From the NCBI GenBank assembly GCA_948099385.1, contig CANUEZ040000191.1:62001-126000 (forward strand): a DNA stretch of 64,000 nucleotides. Reading direction: 5' to 3'. Below, piece after piece: positions 40,309 to 52,672 of the stretch. The notes under the pieces are model-generated. The model had not been told where the DNA came from. It made no database searches and saw nothing but the letters and a program-made list of their open reading frames with translations. Positions within the stretch are counted from its first letter, which is position 1, and each line of letters opens with the position of its first letter. The stretch is from Fasciola hepatica. Taxonomy: Eukaryota > Platyhelminthes > Trematoda > Plagiorchiida > Fasciolidae. Both the position numbers and the translations under genes were made by a program.

Positions 40309-40335
40309 CTACTTTCGCTTTCGCTTTCGCTTTGA
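40309..40335 (+). repeat. Expanded hexamer run in M95
   Basis: Typical monomers have two ctttcg units followed by ctttga after cttcgg. Here one more 6 bp unit is present (ctacttt, then three tcgcttt-type units), which makes M95 the longest monomer in the window at 430 bp. This is the only length change I found in the hexamer run, and it looks like replication slippage. Confidence 0.85.
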
Positions 40336-40826
40336 ACGGTAACAACCAAATTCTCGCACACCGATCCAATCCTATGTTCCATCACTTCTCTATTTATCTG
40401 CCTATGTACAACCAAGGCATTCCCTTATGAACAATCCCCACACAGATTGCTCATACAATGCAATAGAGCAGTAGCAGAGTAGATTTGTATAATATGATTC
40501 TCCATGCAGCTTGAACACCGAACTGACCATTGAAAATTATGGAAGCACTGTACAGCTGTTTGATCCGCTAAGGGAATCATGAGCATTGCACATGGACAGA
40601 GCCCACACGGGGACACGAACAAGGGTTTGGGTGAACGAATGTCAGTCGAACACCCAAACCACAAGGCTATCCGATATGGGTCTGAACGCTTTGTTCAACA
40701 TATACAATACATGATATAGCACAATCCCCAAATGGGCTTCGGCTTTCGCTCTCGCTTTGAACGGTAACAACCAAATTCTCGCACACCGATCCAATCCTCT
40801 GTTCCATCACTTCTCTATTTATGGGC

Positions 40827-43800
40827 CTAAGTAAAACCAAGGCATTCCCTTATGAACAATCCACACAGATTGCTCATACAATGTAATAGAGCAGTAGCAG
40901 AGTAGATTTGTATAATATGATTCTCCATGCAGCTTGAACATTGAACTGACCATTGAAAATGATGGAAGCACTGTACAGCTGTTTGATCCGCTAAGGGAAT
41001 CATGAGCATTGCACATGGACAGAGCCCACACGGGGACACGAACAAGGGTTGGGGTGAACGATTGTCAGTCGAACACCCAAACCACAAGGCTATCCGATAT
41101 GGGTCTCAACGCTTTGTTCAACATATACAATACATGATATAGCACAATCCCCAAATTGGCTTCGGCTTTCGCTTTCGCTTTGAACAGTAACAACCAAATT
41201 CTCGCACACCGATCCAATCCTCTGTTCCATCACTTCTGTATTTATGGGCCTAAGTAAAACCAAGGCATTACCTTATGAACAATCCACACAGATTGCTCAT
41301 ACAATGCAATAGAGCAGTAGCAGAGTAGATTTGTATAACATGATTCTCCATGCAGCTTGAACACTGAACTGACCATTGAAAATTATGGAAGCACTGTACA
41401 GCTGTTTGATCCGCTAAGGGAATCATGAGCATTGCACATGGACAGAGCCCACACGGGGACACGAACAAGGGTTGGGCTGAACGAATGTCAGTCGAACACC
41501 CAAACCACAAGGCTATCCCATATGGGTCTCAACGCTTTGTTCCTCATATATACTACATGACATAGCACAATCCCCAAATTGGCTTCGGCTTTCGCTTTCG
41601 CTTTGAACAGTAACAACCAAATTCTCGCACACCGATCCAATCCTATGTTTCATCACTTCTCTATGTATGGGCCTAAGTAAAACCAAAGCATTCCCTTATG
41701 AACAATCCACACAGATTACTCATACAATGCAATAGAGCAGTAGCAGAGTAGATTTGTATAATATGATTCTCCATGCAGCTTGAACACTGAAGTGACCATT
41801 GAAAATTATGGAAGCACTGTACAGCTGTTTGATCCGCTAAGGGAATCATGAGCATTGCACATGGACAGAGCCCACACGGGGACACGAACAAGGGTTGGGG
41901 TGAACGAATGTCAGTCGAACACCCAAACCACAAGGCTATCCGATATGGGTCTCAACGCTTTGTTCAACATATACAATACATGATATAGCACAATCCCCAA
42001 ATTGGCTTCGGCTTTCGCTTTCGCTTTGAACAGTAACAACCAAATTCTCGCACACCGATCCAATCCTCTGTTCCATCACTTCTCTATTTATGGGCCTAAG
42101 TAAAACCAAGGCATTCCCTTATGAACAATCCACACAGATTGCTCATACAATGTAATAGAGCAGTAGCAGAGTAGATTTGTATAATATGATTCTCCATGCA
42201 GCTTGAACATTGAACTGACCATTGAAAATGATGGAAGCACTGTACAGCTGTTTGATCCGCTAAGGGAATCATGAGCATTGCACATGGACAGAGCCCACAC
42301 GGGGACACGAACAAGGGTTGGGGTGAACGATTGTCAGTCGAACACCCAAACCACAAGGCTATCCGATATGGGTCTCAACGCTTTGTTCAACATATACAAT
42401 ACATGATATAGCACAATCCCCAAATTGGCTTCGGCTTTTGCTTTCGCTTTGAACGGTAACAACCAAATTCTCGCACACCGATCCAATCCTATGTTCCATC
42501 ACTTCTCTATTTATGGGCCTAAGTAAAACCAAAGCATTCCCTTTTGAACAATCCACACAGATTGCTCATACAATGCAACAGAGCATTAGCAGAGTAGATT
42601 TGTATAATATGATTCTCCATGCAGCTTGAACACTGAACTGACCATTGAAAATTATGGAAGCACTGTACAGCTGTTTGATCCGCTAAGGGAATCATGAGCA
42701 TTGCACATGGACAGAGCCCACTCGGAGACACGAACAAGGGTTGGGGTGAACGAATGTCAGTCGAACACCCAAACCACAAGGCTATCCGATATGGGTCTGA
42801 ACGCTTTGTTCAACATATACAATACATGATATAGCACAATCCCCAAATTGGCTTCGGCTTTCGCTTTCGCTTTGAACGGTAACAACCAAATTCTCGCACA
42901 CCGATCCAATCCTATGTTCCATCACTTCTGTATTTATGGGCCTAAGTAAAACCAAGGCATTACCTTATGAACAATCCACACAGATTGCTCATACAATGCA
43001 ATAGAGCAGTAGCAGAGTAGATTTGTATAACATGATTCTCCATGCAGCTTGAACACTGAACTGACCATTGAAAATGATGGAAGCACTGTACAGCTGTTTG
43101 ATCCGCTAAGGGAATCATGAGCATTGCACATGGACAGAGCCCACACGGGGACACGAACAAGGGTTGGGGTGAACGAATGTCAGTCGAACACCCAAACCAC
43201 AAGGCTATCCCATATGGGTCTCAACGCTTTGTTCCTCATATATACTACATGACATAGCACAATCCCCAAATTGGCTTCGGCTTTCGCTTTCGCTTTGAAC
43301 AGTAACAACCAAATTCTCGCACACCGATCCAATCCTATGTTTCATCACTTCTCTATGTATGGGCCTAAGTAAAACCAAAGCATTCCCTTATGAACAATCC
43401 ACACAGATTACTCATACAATGCAATAGAGCAGTAGCAGAGTAGATTTGTATAATATGATTCTCCATGCAGCTTGAACACTGAAGTGACCATTGAAAATTA
43501 TGGAAGCACTGTACAGCTGTTTGATCCGCTAAGGGAATCATGAGCATTGCACATGGACAGAGCCCACACGGGGACACGAACAAGGGTTGGGGTGAACGAA
43601 TGTCAGTCGAACACCCAAACCACAAGGCTATCCGATATGGGTCTCAACGCTTTGTTCAACATATACAATACATGATATAGCACAATCCCCAAATTGGCTT
43701 CGGCTTTCGCTTTCGCTTTGAACAGTAACAACCAAATTCTCGCACACCGATCCAATCCTATGTTCCATCACTTCTCTATTTATGGGCCTAAGTAAAACCA

Positions 43801-44632
43801 AGGCATTCCCTTATGAACAATCCACACAGATTGCTCATACAATGCAACAGAGCATTAGCAGAGTAGATTTGTATAATATGATTCTCCATGCAGCTTGAAC
43901 ACTGAACTGACCATTGAAAATGATGGAAGCACTGTACAGCTGTTTGATCCGCTAAGAGAATCATGAGCATTGCACATGGACGGAGCCCACTCGGAGACAC
44001 GAACAAGGGTTGGGGTGAACGAATGTCAGTCGAACACCCAAACCACAAGGCTATCCGATATGGGTCTCAACGCTTTGTTCAACATATACACTACATGATC
44101 TAGCACAATCCCCAAATTGGCTTCGGCTTTCGCTTTCGCTTTGAACGGTAACAACCAAATTCTCGCACACCGATCCAATCCTATGTTCCATCACTTCTCT
44201 ATTTATGGGCCTATGTAAAACCAAGGCATTCCCTTATGAACAATGCACACAGATTGCTCATACAATGCAACAGAGCAGTAGCAGAGTAGATTTGTATAAT
44301 ATGATTCTCCATGCAGCTTGAACACTGAACTGACCATTGAAATTATGGAAGCACTGTACAGCTGTTTGATCCGCTAAGGGAATCATGAGCATTGCACATG
44401 GACAGAGCCCACACGGGGACACGAACAAGGGTTGGGGTGAACGATTGTCAGTCGAACACCCAAACCACAAGGCTATCCGATATGGGTCTCAACGCTTTGT
44501 TCAACATATACAATACATGATATAGCACAATGCCCAAATTGGCTTCGGCTTTCGCTTTCGCTTTGAACGGTAACAACCAAATTCTCGCACACCGATCCAA
44601 TCCTATGTTCCATCACTTCTCTATTTATGGGC
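40827..44632 (+). repeat. Mixed trimer/tetramer HOR, order f-g-h / f-i-g-h / i-f'
   Basis: Monomers M97-M105 start at 40827, 41250, 41673, 42096, 42519, 42942, 43365, 43788 and 44211. Type f has gaacattgaactg and gtaatagag (M97, M100). Type g has gcattaccttatg and gtataacatg and ends in gttcctcatatatac (M98, M102). Type h has aaagcattccc and gattactcat (M99, M103). Type i has gcaacagagcattag (M101, M104). f recurs after 1,269 bp, g and h after 1,692 bp, so a single i monomer was inserted into or lost from the unit. gaacagtaac replaces gaacggtaac in several copies here. Confidence 0.86.
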
Positions 44633-47600
44633 CTAAGTAAAACCAAAGCATTCCCTTATGAACAATCCACACAGATTACTCATACAATGCAATAGAGCAG
44701 TAGCAGAGTAGATTTGTATAATATGATTCTCCATGCAGCTTGAACACTGAACTCACCATTGAAAATTATGGAAGCACTGTACAGCTGTTTGATCCGCTAA
44801 GGGAATCATGAGCATTGCACATGGACAGAGCCCACACGGGGACACGAACAAGGGTTGGGGTGAACGAATGTCAGTCGAACACCCAAACCACAAGGCTATC
44901 CGATATGGGTCTCAACGCTTTGTTCAACATATACAATACATGATATAGCACAATCCCCAAATTGGCTTCGGCTTTCGCTTTCGCTTTGAACAGTAACAAC
45001 CAAATTCTCGCACACCGATCCAATCCTATGTTCCATCACTTCTCTAATTATGGGCCCAAGTAAAACCAAGGCATTCCCTTATGAACAATCCACACAGATT
45101 GCTCATACAATGCAATAGAGCAGTAGCAGAGTAGATTTGTATAACATGATTCTCCATGCAGCTTGAACACTGAACTGACCATTGAAAATTATGGAAGCAC
45201 TGTACAGCTGTTTGATCCGCTAAGGGAATCATGAGCATTGCACATGGACAGAGCCCACACGGGGACACGAACAAGGGTTGGGCTGAACGAATGTCAGTCG
45301 AACACCCAAACCACAAGGCTATCCGATATGGGTCTGAACGCTTTGTTCAACATATACAATACATGATATAGCACAATCCCCAAATTGGCTTCCGCTTTCG
45401 CTTTCGCTTTGAACGGTAACAACCAAATTCTCGCACACCGATCCAATCCTATGTTCCATCACTTCTCTATTTATGGGCCTATGTAAAACCAAGGCATTCC
45501 CTTATGAACAATCCACACAGATTGCTCATACAATGCAATAGAGCAGTAGCAGAGTAGATTTGTATAACATGATTCTCCATGCAGCTTGAACACTGAACTG
45601 ACCATTGAAAATGATGGAAGCACTGTACAGCTGTTTGATCCGCTAAGGGAATCATGAGCATTGCACATGGACAGAGCCCACACGGGGACACGAACAAGGG
45701 TTGGGGTGAACGAATGTCAGTCGAACACCCAAACCACAAGGCTATCCGATATGGTTCTGAACGCTTTGTTCAACATATACAATACATGATATAGCACAAT
45801 CCCCAAATTGGCTTCGGCTTTCGCTTTCGCTTTGAACGGTAACAATCAAATTCTCGCACACCGATACAATCCTATGTTCCATCACTTCTCTATTTATGGG
45901 CCTAAGTAAAACCAAGGCATTCCCTTATGAACAATCCCCACACAGATTGCTCATACAATGCAATAGAGTAGTAGCAGAGTAGATTTGTATGATATGATTC
46001 TCCATGCAGCTTGAACACTGAACTGACCATTGAAAATGATGGAAGCACTGTACAGCTGTTTGATCCGCTAAGGGAATCATGAGCATTGCACATGGACAGA
46101 GCCCACTCGGAGACACGAACAAGGGTTGGGGTGAACGAATGTCAGTCGAACACCCAAACCACAAGGCTATCCGATATGGGTCTCAACGCTTCGTTCAACA
46201 TATACAATACATGATATAGCACAATCCCCAAATTAGCTTCGGCTTTCGCTTTCGCTTTGAACGGTAACAACCAAATTCTCGCACACCGATCCAATCCTAT
46301 GTTCCATCACTTCTCTATTTATGGGCCTAAGTAAAACCAAGGCATTCCCTTATGAACAATCCACACAGATTGCTCATACAATGCAACAGAGCATTAGCAG
46401 AGTAGATTTGTATAATATGATTCTCCATGCAGCTTGAACACTGAAGTGACCATTGAAAATGATGGAAGCACTGTACAGCTGTTTGATCCGCTAAGGGAAT
46501 CATGAGCATTGCACATGGACAGAGCCCACTCGGAGACACGAACAAGGGTTGGGGTGAACGAATGTCAGTCGAACACCCAAACCACAAGGCTATCCGATAT
46601 GGGTCTGAACGCTTTGTTCAACATATACAATACATGATATAGCACAATCCCCAAATTGGCTTCGGCTTTCGCTTTCGCTTTGAACGGTAACAACCAAATT
46701 CTCGCACACCGATCCAATCCTATGTTCCATCACTTCTCTATTTATGGGCCTAAGTAAAACCAAAGCATTCCCTTATGAACAATCCACACAGATTGCTCAT
46801 ACAATGCAATAGAGCAGTAGCAGAGTGGATTTGTATAATATGATTCTCCATGCAGCTTGAACACTGAACTGACCATTGAAAATGATGGAAGCACTGTACA
46901 GCTGTTTGATCCGCTAAGGGAATCATGAGTATTACACTTGGACAGAGCCCACTCGGAGACATGAACAAGGGTTGGGGTGAACGAATGTCAGTCGAACACC
47001 CAAACCACAAGGCTATCCGATATGGGTCTCAACGCTTTGTTCAACATATACAATACATGATATAGCACAATCCCCAAATTGGCTGCGGCTTTCGCTTTCG
47101 CTTTGAACGGTAACAACCAAATTCTCGCACACCGATCCAATCCTATGTTCCATCACTTCTCTACTTATGGGCCTAAGTAAAACCAAGGCATTCCCTTATG
47201 AACAATCCACACAGATTGCTCATACAATGCAATAGAGCAGTAGCAGAGTAGATTTGTTTAATATGATTCTCCATGCAGCTTGAACACTGAACTGACCATT
47301 GAAAATTATGGAAGCACTGTACAGCTGTTTGATCCGCTAAGGGAATCATGAGCATAGCAGATGGACAGAGCCCACACGGGGACACGAACAAGGGTTGGGG
47401 TGAACGAATGTCAGTCGAACACCCAAACCACAAGGCTATCCGATATGGGTCTCAACGATTTGTTCAACATATACAATACATGATATAGCACAATCCCCAA
47501 ATTGGCTTCGGCTTTCGCTTTCGCTTTGAACGGTAACAATCAATTTCTCGCACACCGATCCAATCCTATGTTCCATCACTTCTCTATTTATGGGCCTAAG

Positions 47601-50134
47601 TAAAACCAAGGCATTCCCTTATGAACAATCCACACAGATTGCTCATACAATGCAATAGAGCAGTAGCAGAGTAGATTTGTATAATATGATTCTCCATGCA
47701 GCTTGAACACTGAACTGACCATTGAAAATTATGGAAGCACTGTACAGCTGTTTGATCCGCTGAGGGAATCATGAGCACCACACTTCGACAGAGCCCACAC
47801 GGGGACACGAACAAGAGTTGGGGTGAACGAATGTCAGTCGAACACCCAAACCACAAGGCTATCCGATATGGGTCTGAACGCTTTGTTCAACATATACACT
47901 ACATGATATAGCAAAATTTCCAAAATGGCTTCGGCTTTCGCTTTCGCTTTGAACGGTAACAACCAAATTCTCGCACACCGATCCAATCCTATGTTCCATC
48001 ACTTCTCTATTTATGGGCCTAAGTAAAACCAAGGCATTCCCTTATGAACAATCCACACAGATTGCTCATACAATGCAACAGAGCAGTAGCAGAGTAGATT
48101 TGTATAATATGATTCTCCATGCAGCTTGAACACTGAACTGACCATTGAAAATTATGGAAGCACTGTACAGCTGTTTGATCCGCTAAGGGAATCATGAGCA
48201 TCACACTTGGACAGAGGCCACACGGTGACACGAACAAGGGTTGGGGTGAACGAATGTCAGTCGAACACCCAAACCACAAGGCTATCCGATATGGGTCTCA
48301 ACGCTTTGTTCAACATATACACTACATGATCTAGCACAATCCCCAAATTGGCTTCGGCTTTCGCTTTCGCTTTGAACAGTAACAACCAAATTCTCGCACA
48401 CCGATCCAATCCTATGTTCCATCACTTCTCTACTTATGGGCCTAAGTAAAACCAAGGCATTCCCTTATGAACAATCCACACAGATTGCTCATACAATGCA
48501 ATAGAGCAGTAGCAGAGTAGATTTGTTTAATATGATTCTCCATGCAGCTTGAACACTGAACTGACCATTGAAAATTATGGAAGCACTGTACAGCTGTTTG
48601 ATCCGCTAAGGGAATCATGAGCATAGCAGATGGACAGAGCCCACACGGGGACACGAACAAGGGTTGGGGTGAACGAATGTCAGTCGAACACCCAAACCAC
48701 AAGGCTATCCGATATGGGTCTCAACGATTTGTTCAACATATACAATACATGATATAGCACAATCCCCAAATTGGCTTCGGCTTTCGCTTTCGCTTTGAAC
48801 GGTAACAACCAAATTCTCGCACACCGATCCAATCCTATGTTCCATCACTTCTCTATTTATGGGCCTAAGTAAAACCAAGGCATTCCCTTATGAACAATGC
48901 ACACAGATTGCTCATACAATGCAACAGAGCAGTAGCAGAGTAGATTTGTATAATATGATTCTCCATGCAGCTTGAACACTGAACTGACCATTGAAAATTA
49001 TGGAAGCACTGTACAGCTGTTTGATCCGCTAAGGGAATCATGAGCATTGCACATGGACAGAGCCCACACGGGGACACGAACTAGGGTTGGGGTGAACGAA
49101 TGTCAGTCGAACACCCAAACCACAAGGCTATCCGATATGGGTCTGAACGCTTTGTTCAACATATACAATACATGATATAGCACAATCCCCAAATTGGATT
49201 CGGCTTTCGCTTTCGCTTTGAACGGTAACAACCAAATTCTCGCACACCGATCCAATCCTATGTTCCATCACTTCTCTATTTATGGGCCTAAGTAAAACCA
49301 AGGCATTCCCTTATGAACAATCCCCACACAGATTGCTCATACAATGCAATAGAGCAGTAGCAGAGTAGATTTGTATAATATGATTCTCCATGCAGCTTGA
49401 ACACTGAACTGACCATTGAAATTATGGAAGCACTGTACAGCTGTTTGATCCGCTAAGGGAATCATGAGCATTGCACATGGACAGAGCCCACACGGGGACA
49501 CGAACAAGGGTTGGGGTGAACGAATGTCAGTCGAGCACCCAAACCACAAGGCTATCCGATATGGATCTCAACGCTTTGTTCAACATATACAATACATGAT
49601 ATAGCACAATCCCCAAATTGGATTCGGCTTTCGCTTTCGCTTTGAACGGTAACAATCAATTTCTCGCACACCGATCCAACCCTATGTTCCATCACTTCTC
49701 TATTTATGGGCCTATGTAAAACCAAGGCATTCCCTTATGAACAATCCACACAGATTGCTCATACAATGCAATAGAGCAGTAGCAGAGTAGATTTGTATAA
49801 TATGATTCTCCATGCAGCTTGAACACTGAACTGACCATTGAAAATTATGGAAGCACTGTACAGCTGTTTGATCCGCTAAGGGAATCATGAGCATTGCACA
49901 TGGACAGAGCCCACACGGGGACACGAACAAGGGTTGGGGTGAACGAATGTCAGTCGAACACCCAAACCACAAGGCTATCCGATATGGGTCTGAACGCTTT
50001 GTTCAACATATACAATACATGATATAGCACAATCGCCAAATTGGCTTCGGCTTTCGCTTTCGCTTTGAACGGTAACAACCAAATTCTCGCACACCGATCC
50101 AATCCAATTTTCCATCACTTCTCTATTTATGGGC
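44633..50134 (+). repeat. Monomers M106-M118, weakly ordered
   Basis: Monomers start at 44633, 45056, 45479, 45902, 46327, 46750, 47173, 47596, 48019, 48442, 48865, 49288 and 49712. M106 and M107 resemble types h and g, and M110 resembles i, so earlier types are reused out of order. M112 and M115 (47173, 48442) are near copies 1,269 bp apart: both have gtttaatatg, agcatagcagatgg and an acgatttg tail. M113 and M114 have unusual gagcaccacacttcg and gagcatcacacttgg. Confidence 0.8.
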
Positions 50135-51404
50135 CTAAGTAAAACCAAGGCATTCCCTTATGAACAATCCACACAGATTGCTCATACAATGCAATAGAGC
50201 AGTAGCAGTGTAGATTTGTATAATATGATTCTCCATGCAGCTTGAACACTGAACTGACCATTGAAATTATGGAAGCGCTGTACAGCTGTTTGATCCGCTA
50301 AGGGAATCATGAGCATTGCACATGGACAGAGCCCACACGGGGACACGAACAAGGGTTGGGGTGAACGAATGTCAGTCGAACACCCAAACCACAAGGCTAT
50401 CCGATATGGGTCTGAACGCTTTGTTCAACATATACAATACATGATATAGCACAATCCCCAAATTGGATTCGGCTTTCGCTTTCGCTTTGAACGGTAACAA
50501 TCAATTTCTCGCACACCGATCCAATCCTATGTTCCATCACTTCTCTATTTATGGGCCTAAGTAAAACCAAGGCATTCCCTTATGAACAATCCCCACACAG
50601 ATTGCTCATACAATGCAATAGAGCAGTAGCAGAGTAGATTTGTATAATATGATTCTCCATGCAGCTTGAACACTGAAGTGACCATTGAAAATTATGGAAG
50701 CACTGTACAGCTGTTTGATCCGCTAAGGGAATCATGAGCATAGCAGATGGACAGAGCCCACACGGTGACACGAACAAGGGTTGGGGTGAACGATTGTCAG
50801 TCGAACACCCAAACCACAAGGCTATCCGATATGGGTCTGAACGCTTTGTTCAACATATACAATACATGATATAGCACAATCCCCAAATTGGCTTCGGCTT
50901 TCGCTTTCGCTTTGAACGGTAACAACCAAATTCTCGCACACCGATCCAATCCAATTTTCCATCACTTCTCTATTTATGGGCCTAAGTAAAACCAAGGCAT
51001 TCCCTTATGAACAATCCACACAGATTGCTCATACAATGCAACAGAGCAGTAGCAGAGTAGATTTGTATAATATGATTCTCCATGCAGCTTGAACACTGAA
51101 CTGACCATTGAAAATTATGGAAGCACTGTACAGCTGTTTGATCCGTTAAGGAAATCATGAGCATTGCACATGGACAGAGCCCACTCGGAGACACGAACAA
51201 GGGTTGGGGTGAACGAATGTCAGTCGAACACCCAAACCACAAGGCTATCCGATATGGGTCTGAACGCTTTGTTCAACATATACAATACATGATATAGCAC
51301 AATGCCCAAATTGGCTTCGGCTTTCGCTTTCGCTTTGAACGGTAACAACCAAATTCTCGCACACCGATCCAATCCAATTTTCCATCACTTCTCTATTTAT
51401 GGGC
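50135..51404 (+). repeat. Trimer HOR copy 1 (1,270 bp)
   Basis: Monomers M119-M121 start at 50135, 50557 and 50982. M119 has gcagtgtagat and gaagcgctgtac. M120 has agcatagcagatgg with cacggtgac and gattgtcag. M121 has gttaaggaaatc and cactcggag. Several share the tail variant aatccaattttcc. Confidence 0.9.
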
Positions 51405-52672
51405 CTAAGTAAAACCAAGGCATTCCCTTATGAACAATCCACACAGATTGCTCATACAATGCAATAGAGCAGTAGCAGTGTAGATTTGTATAATATGATT
51501 CTCCATGCAGCTTGAACACTGAACTGACCATTGAAATTATGGAAGCGCTGTACAGCTGTTTGATCCGCTAAGGGAATCATGAGCATTGCACATGGACAGA
51601 GCCCACACGGGGACACGAACAAGGGTTGGGGTGAACGAATGTCAGTCGAACACCCAAACCACAAGGCTATCCGATATGGGTCTCAACGCTTTGTTCAACA
51701 TATACAATACATGATATAGCACAATCCCCAAATTGGATTCGGCTTTCGCTTTCGCTTTGAACGGTAACAATCAATTTCTCGCACACCGATCCAATCCTAT
51801 GTTCCATCACTTCTCTATTTATGGGCCTAAGTAAAACCAAGGCATTCCCTTATGAACAATCCACACAGATTGCTCATACAATGCAATAGAGCAGTAGCAG
51901 AATAGATTTGTATAATATGATTCTCCATGCAGCTTGAACACTGAACTGACCATTGAAAATTATGGAAGCACTGTACAACTGTTTGATCCGCTAAGGGAAT
52001 CATGAGCATAGCAGATGGACAGAGCCCACACGGTGACACGAACTAGGGTTGGGGTGAACGATTGTCAGTCGAACACCCAAACCACAAGGCTATCCGATAT
52101 GGGTCTGAACGCTTTGTTCAACATATACAATACATGATATAGCACAATCCCCAAATTGGCTTCGGCTTTCGCTTTCGCTTTGAACGGTAACAACCAAATT
52201 CTCGCACACCGATCCAATCCAATTTTCCATCACTTCTCTATTTATGGGCCTAAGTAAAACCAAGGCATTCCCTTATGAACAATCCACACAGATTGCTCAT
52301 ACAATGCAACAGAGCAGTAGCAGAGTAGATTTGTATAATATGATTCTCCATGCAGCTTGAACACTGAACTGACCATTGAAAATTATTGAAGCACTGTACA
52401 GCTGTTTGATCCGTTAAGGAAATCATGAGCATTGCACATGGACAGAGCCCACTCGGAGACACGAACAAGGGTTGGGGTGAACGAATGTCAGTCGAACACC
52501 CAAACCACAAGGCTATCCGATATGGGTCTGAACGATTTGTTCAACATATACACTACATGATATAGCACAATCCCCAAATTGGCTTCGGCTTTCGCTTTCG
52601 CTTTGAACGGTAACAACCAAATTCTCGCACACCGATCCAATCCTATGTTCCATCACTTCTCTATTTATGGGC
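51405..52672 (+). repeat. Trimer HOR copy 2 (1,268 bp)
   Basis: Monomers M122-M124 start at 51405, 51827 and 52250 and match M119-M121. M123 lacks the CC insertion of M120, which explains the 2 bp shorter unit. M124 adds aattattgaagc, a change found elsewhere only in M139 (58590). Confidence 0.9.

Larger units (their letters stand above)
37429..40826 (+). repeat. Tetramer-period duplication (1,695 bp) overlapping the second pentamer
   Basis: M89-M91 (37429, 37854, 38277) return as M93-M95 (39124, 39549, 39972) at an offset of 1,695 bp. M89/M93 share gaaaaatcccc, M90/M94 share gcacggtacag and ttacacttgg, and M91/M95 share an 85 bp damaged patch. M92 (38701) has no close partner; the fourth place in the second copy is M96 (40402), which begins tatctgcctatgtac. 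M89 and M90 therefore belong to a 5-mer and a 4-mer period at once, which orders the two duplications in time. Confidence 0.88.
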
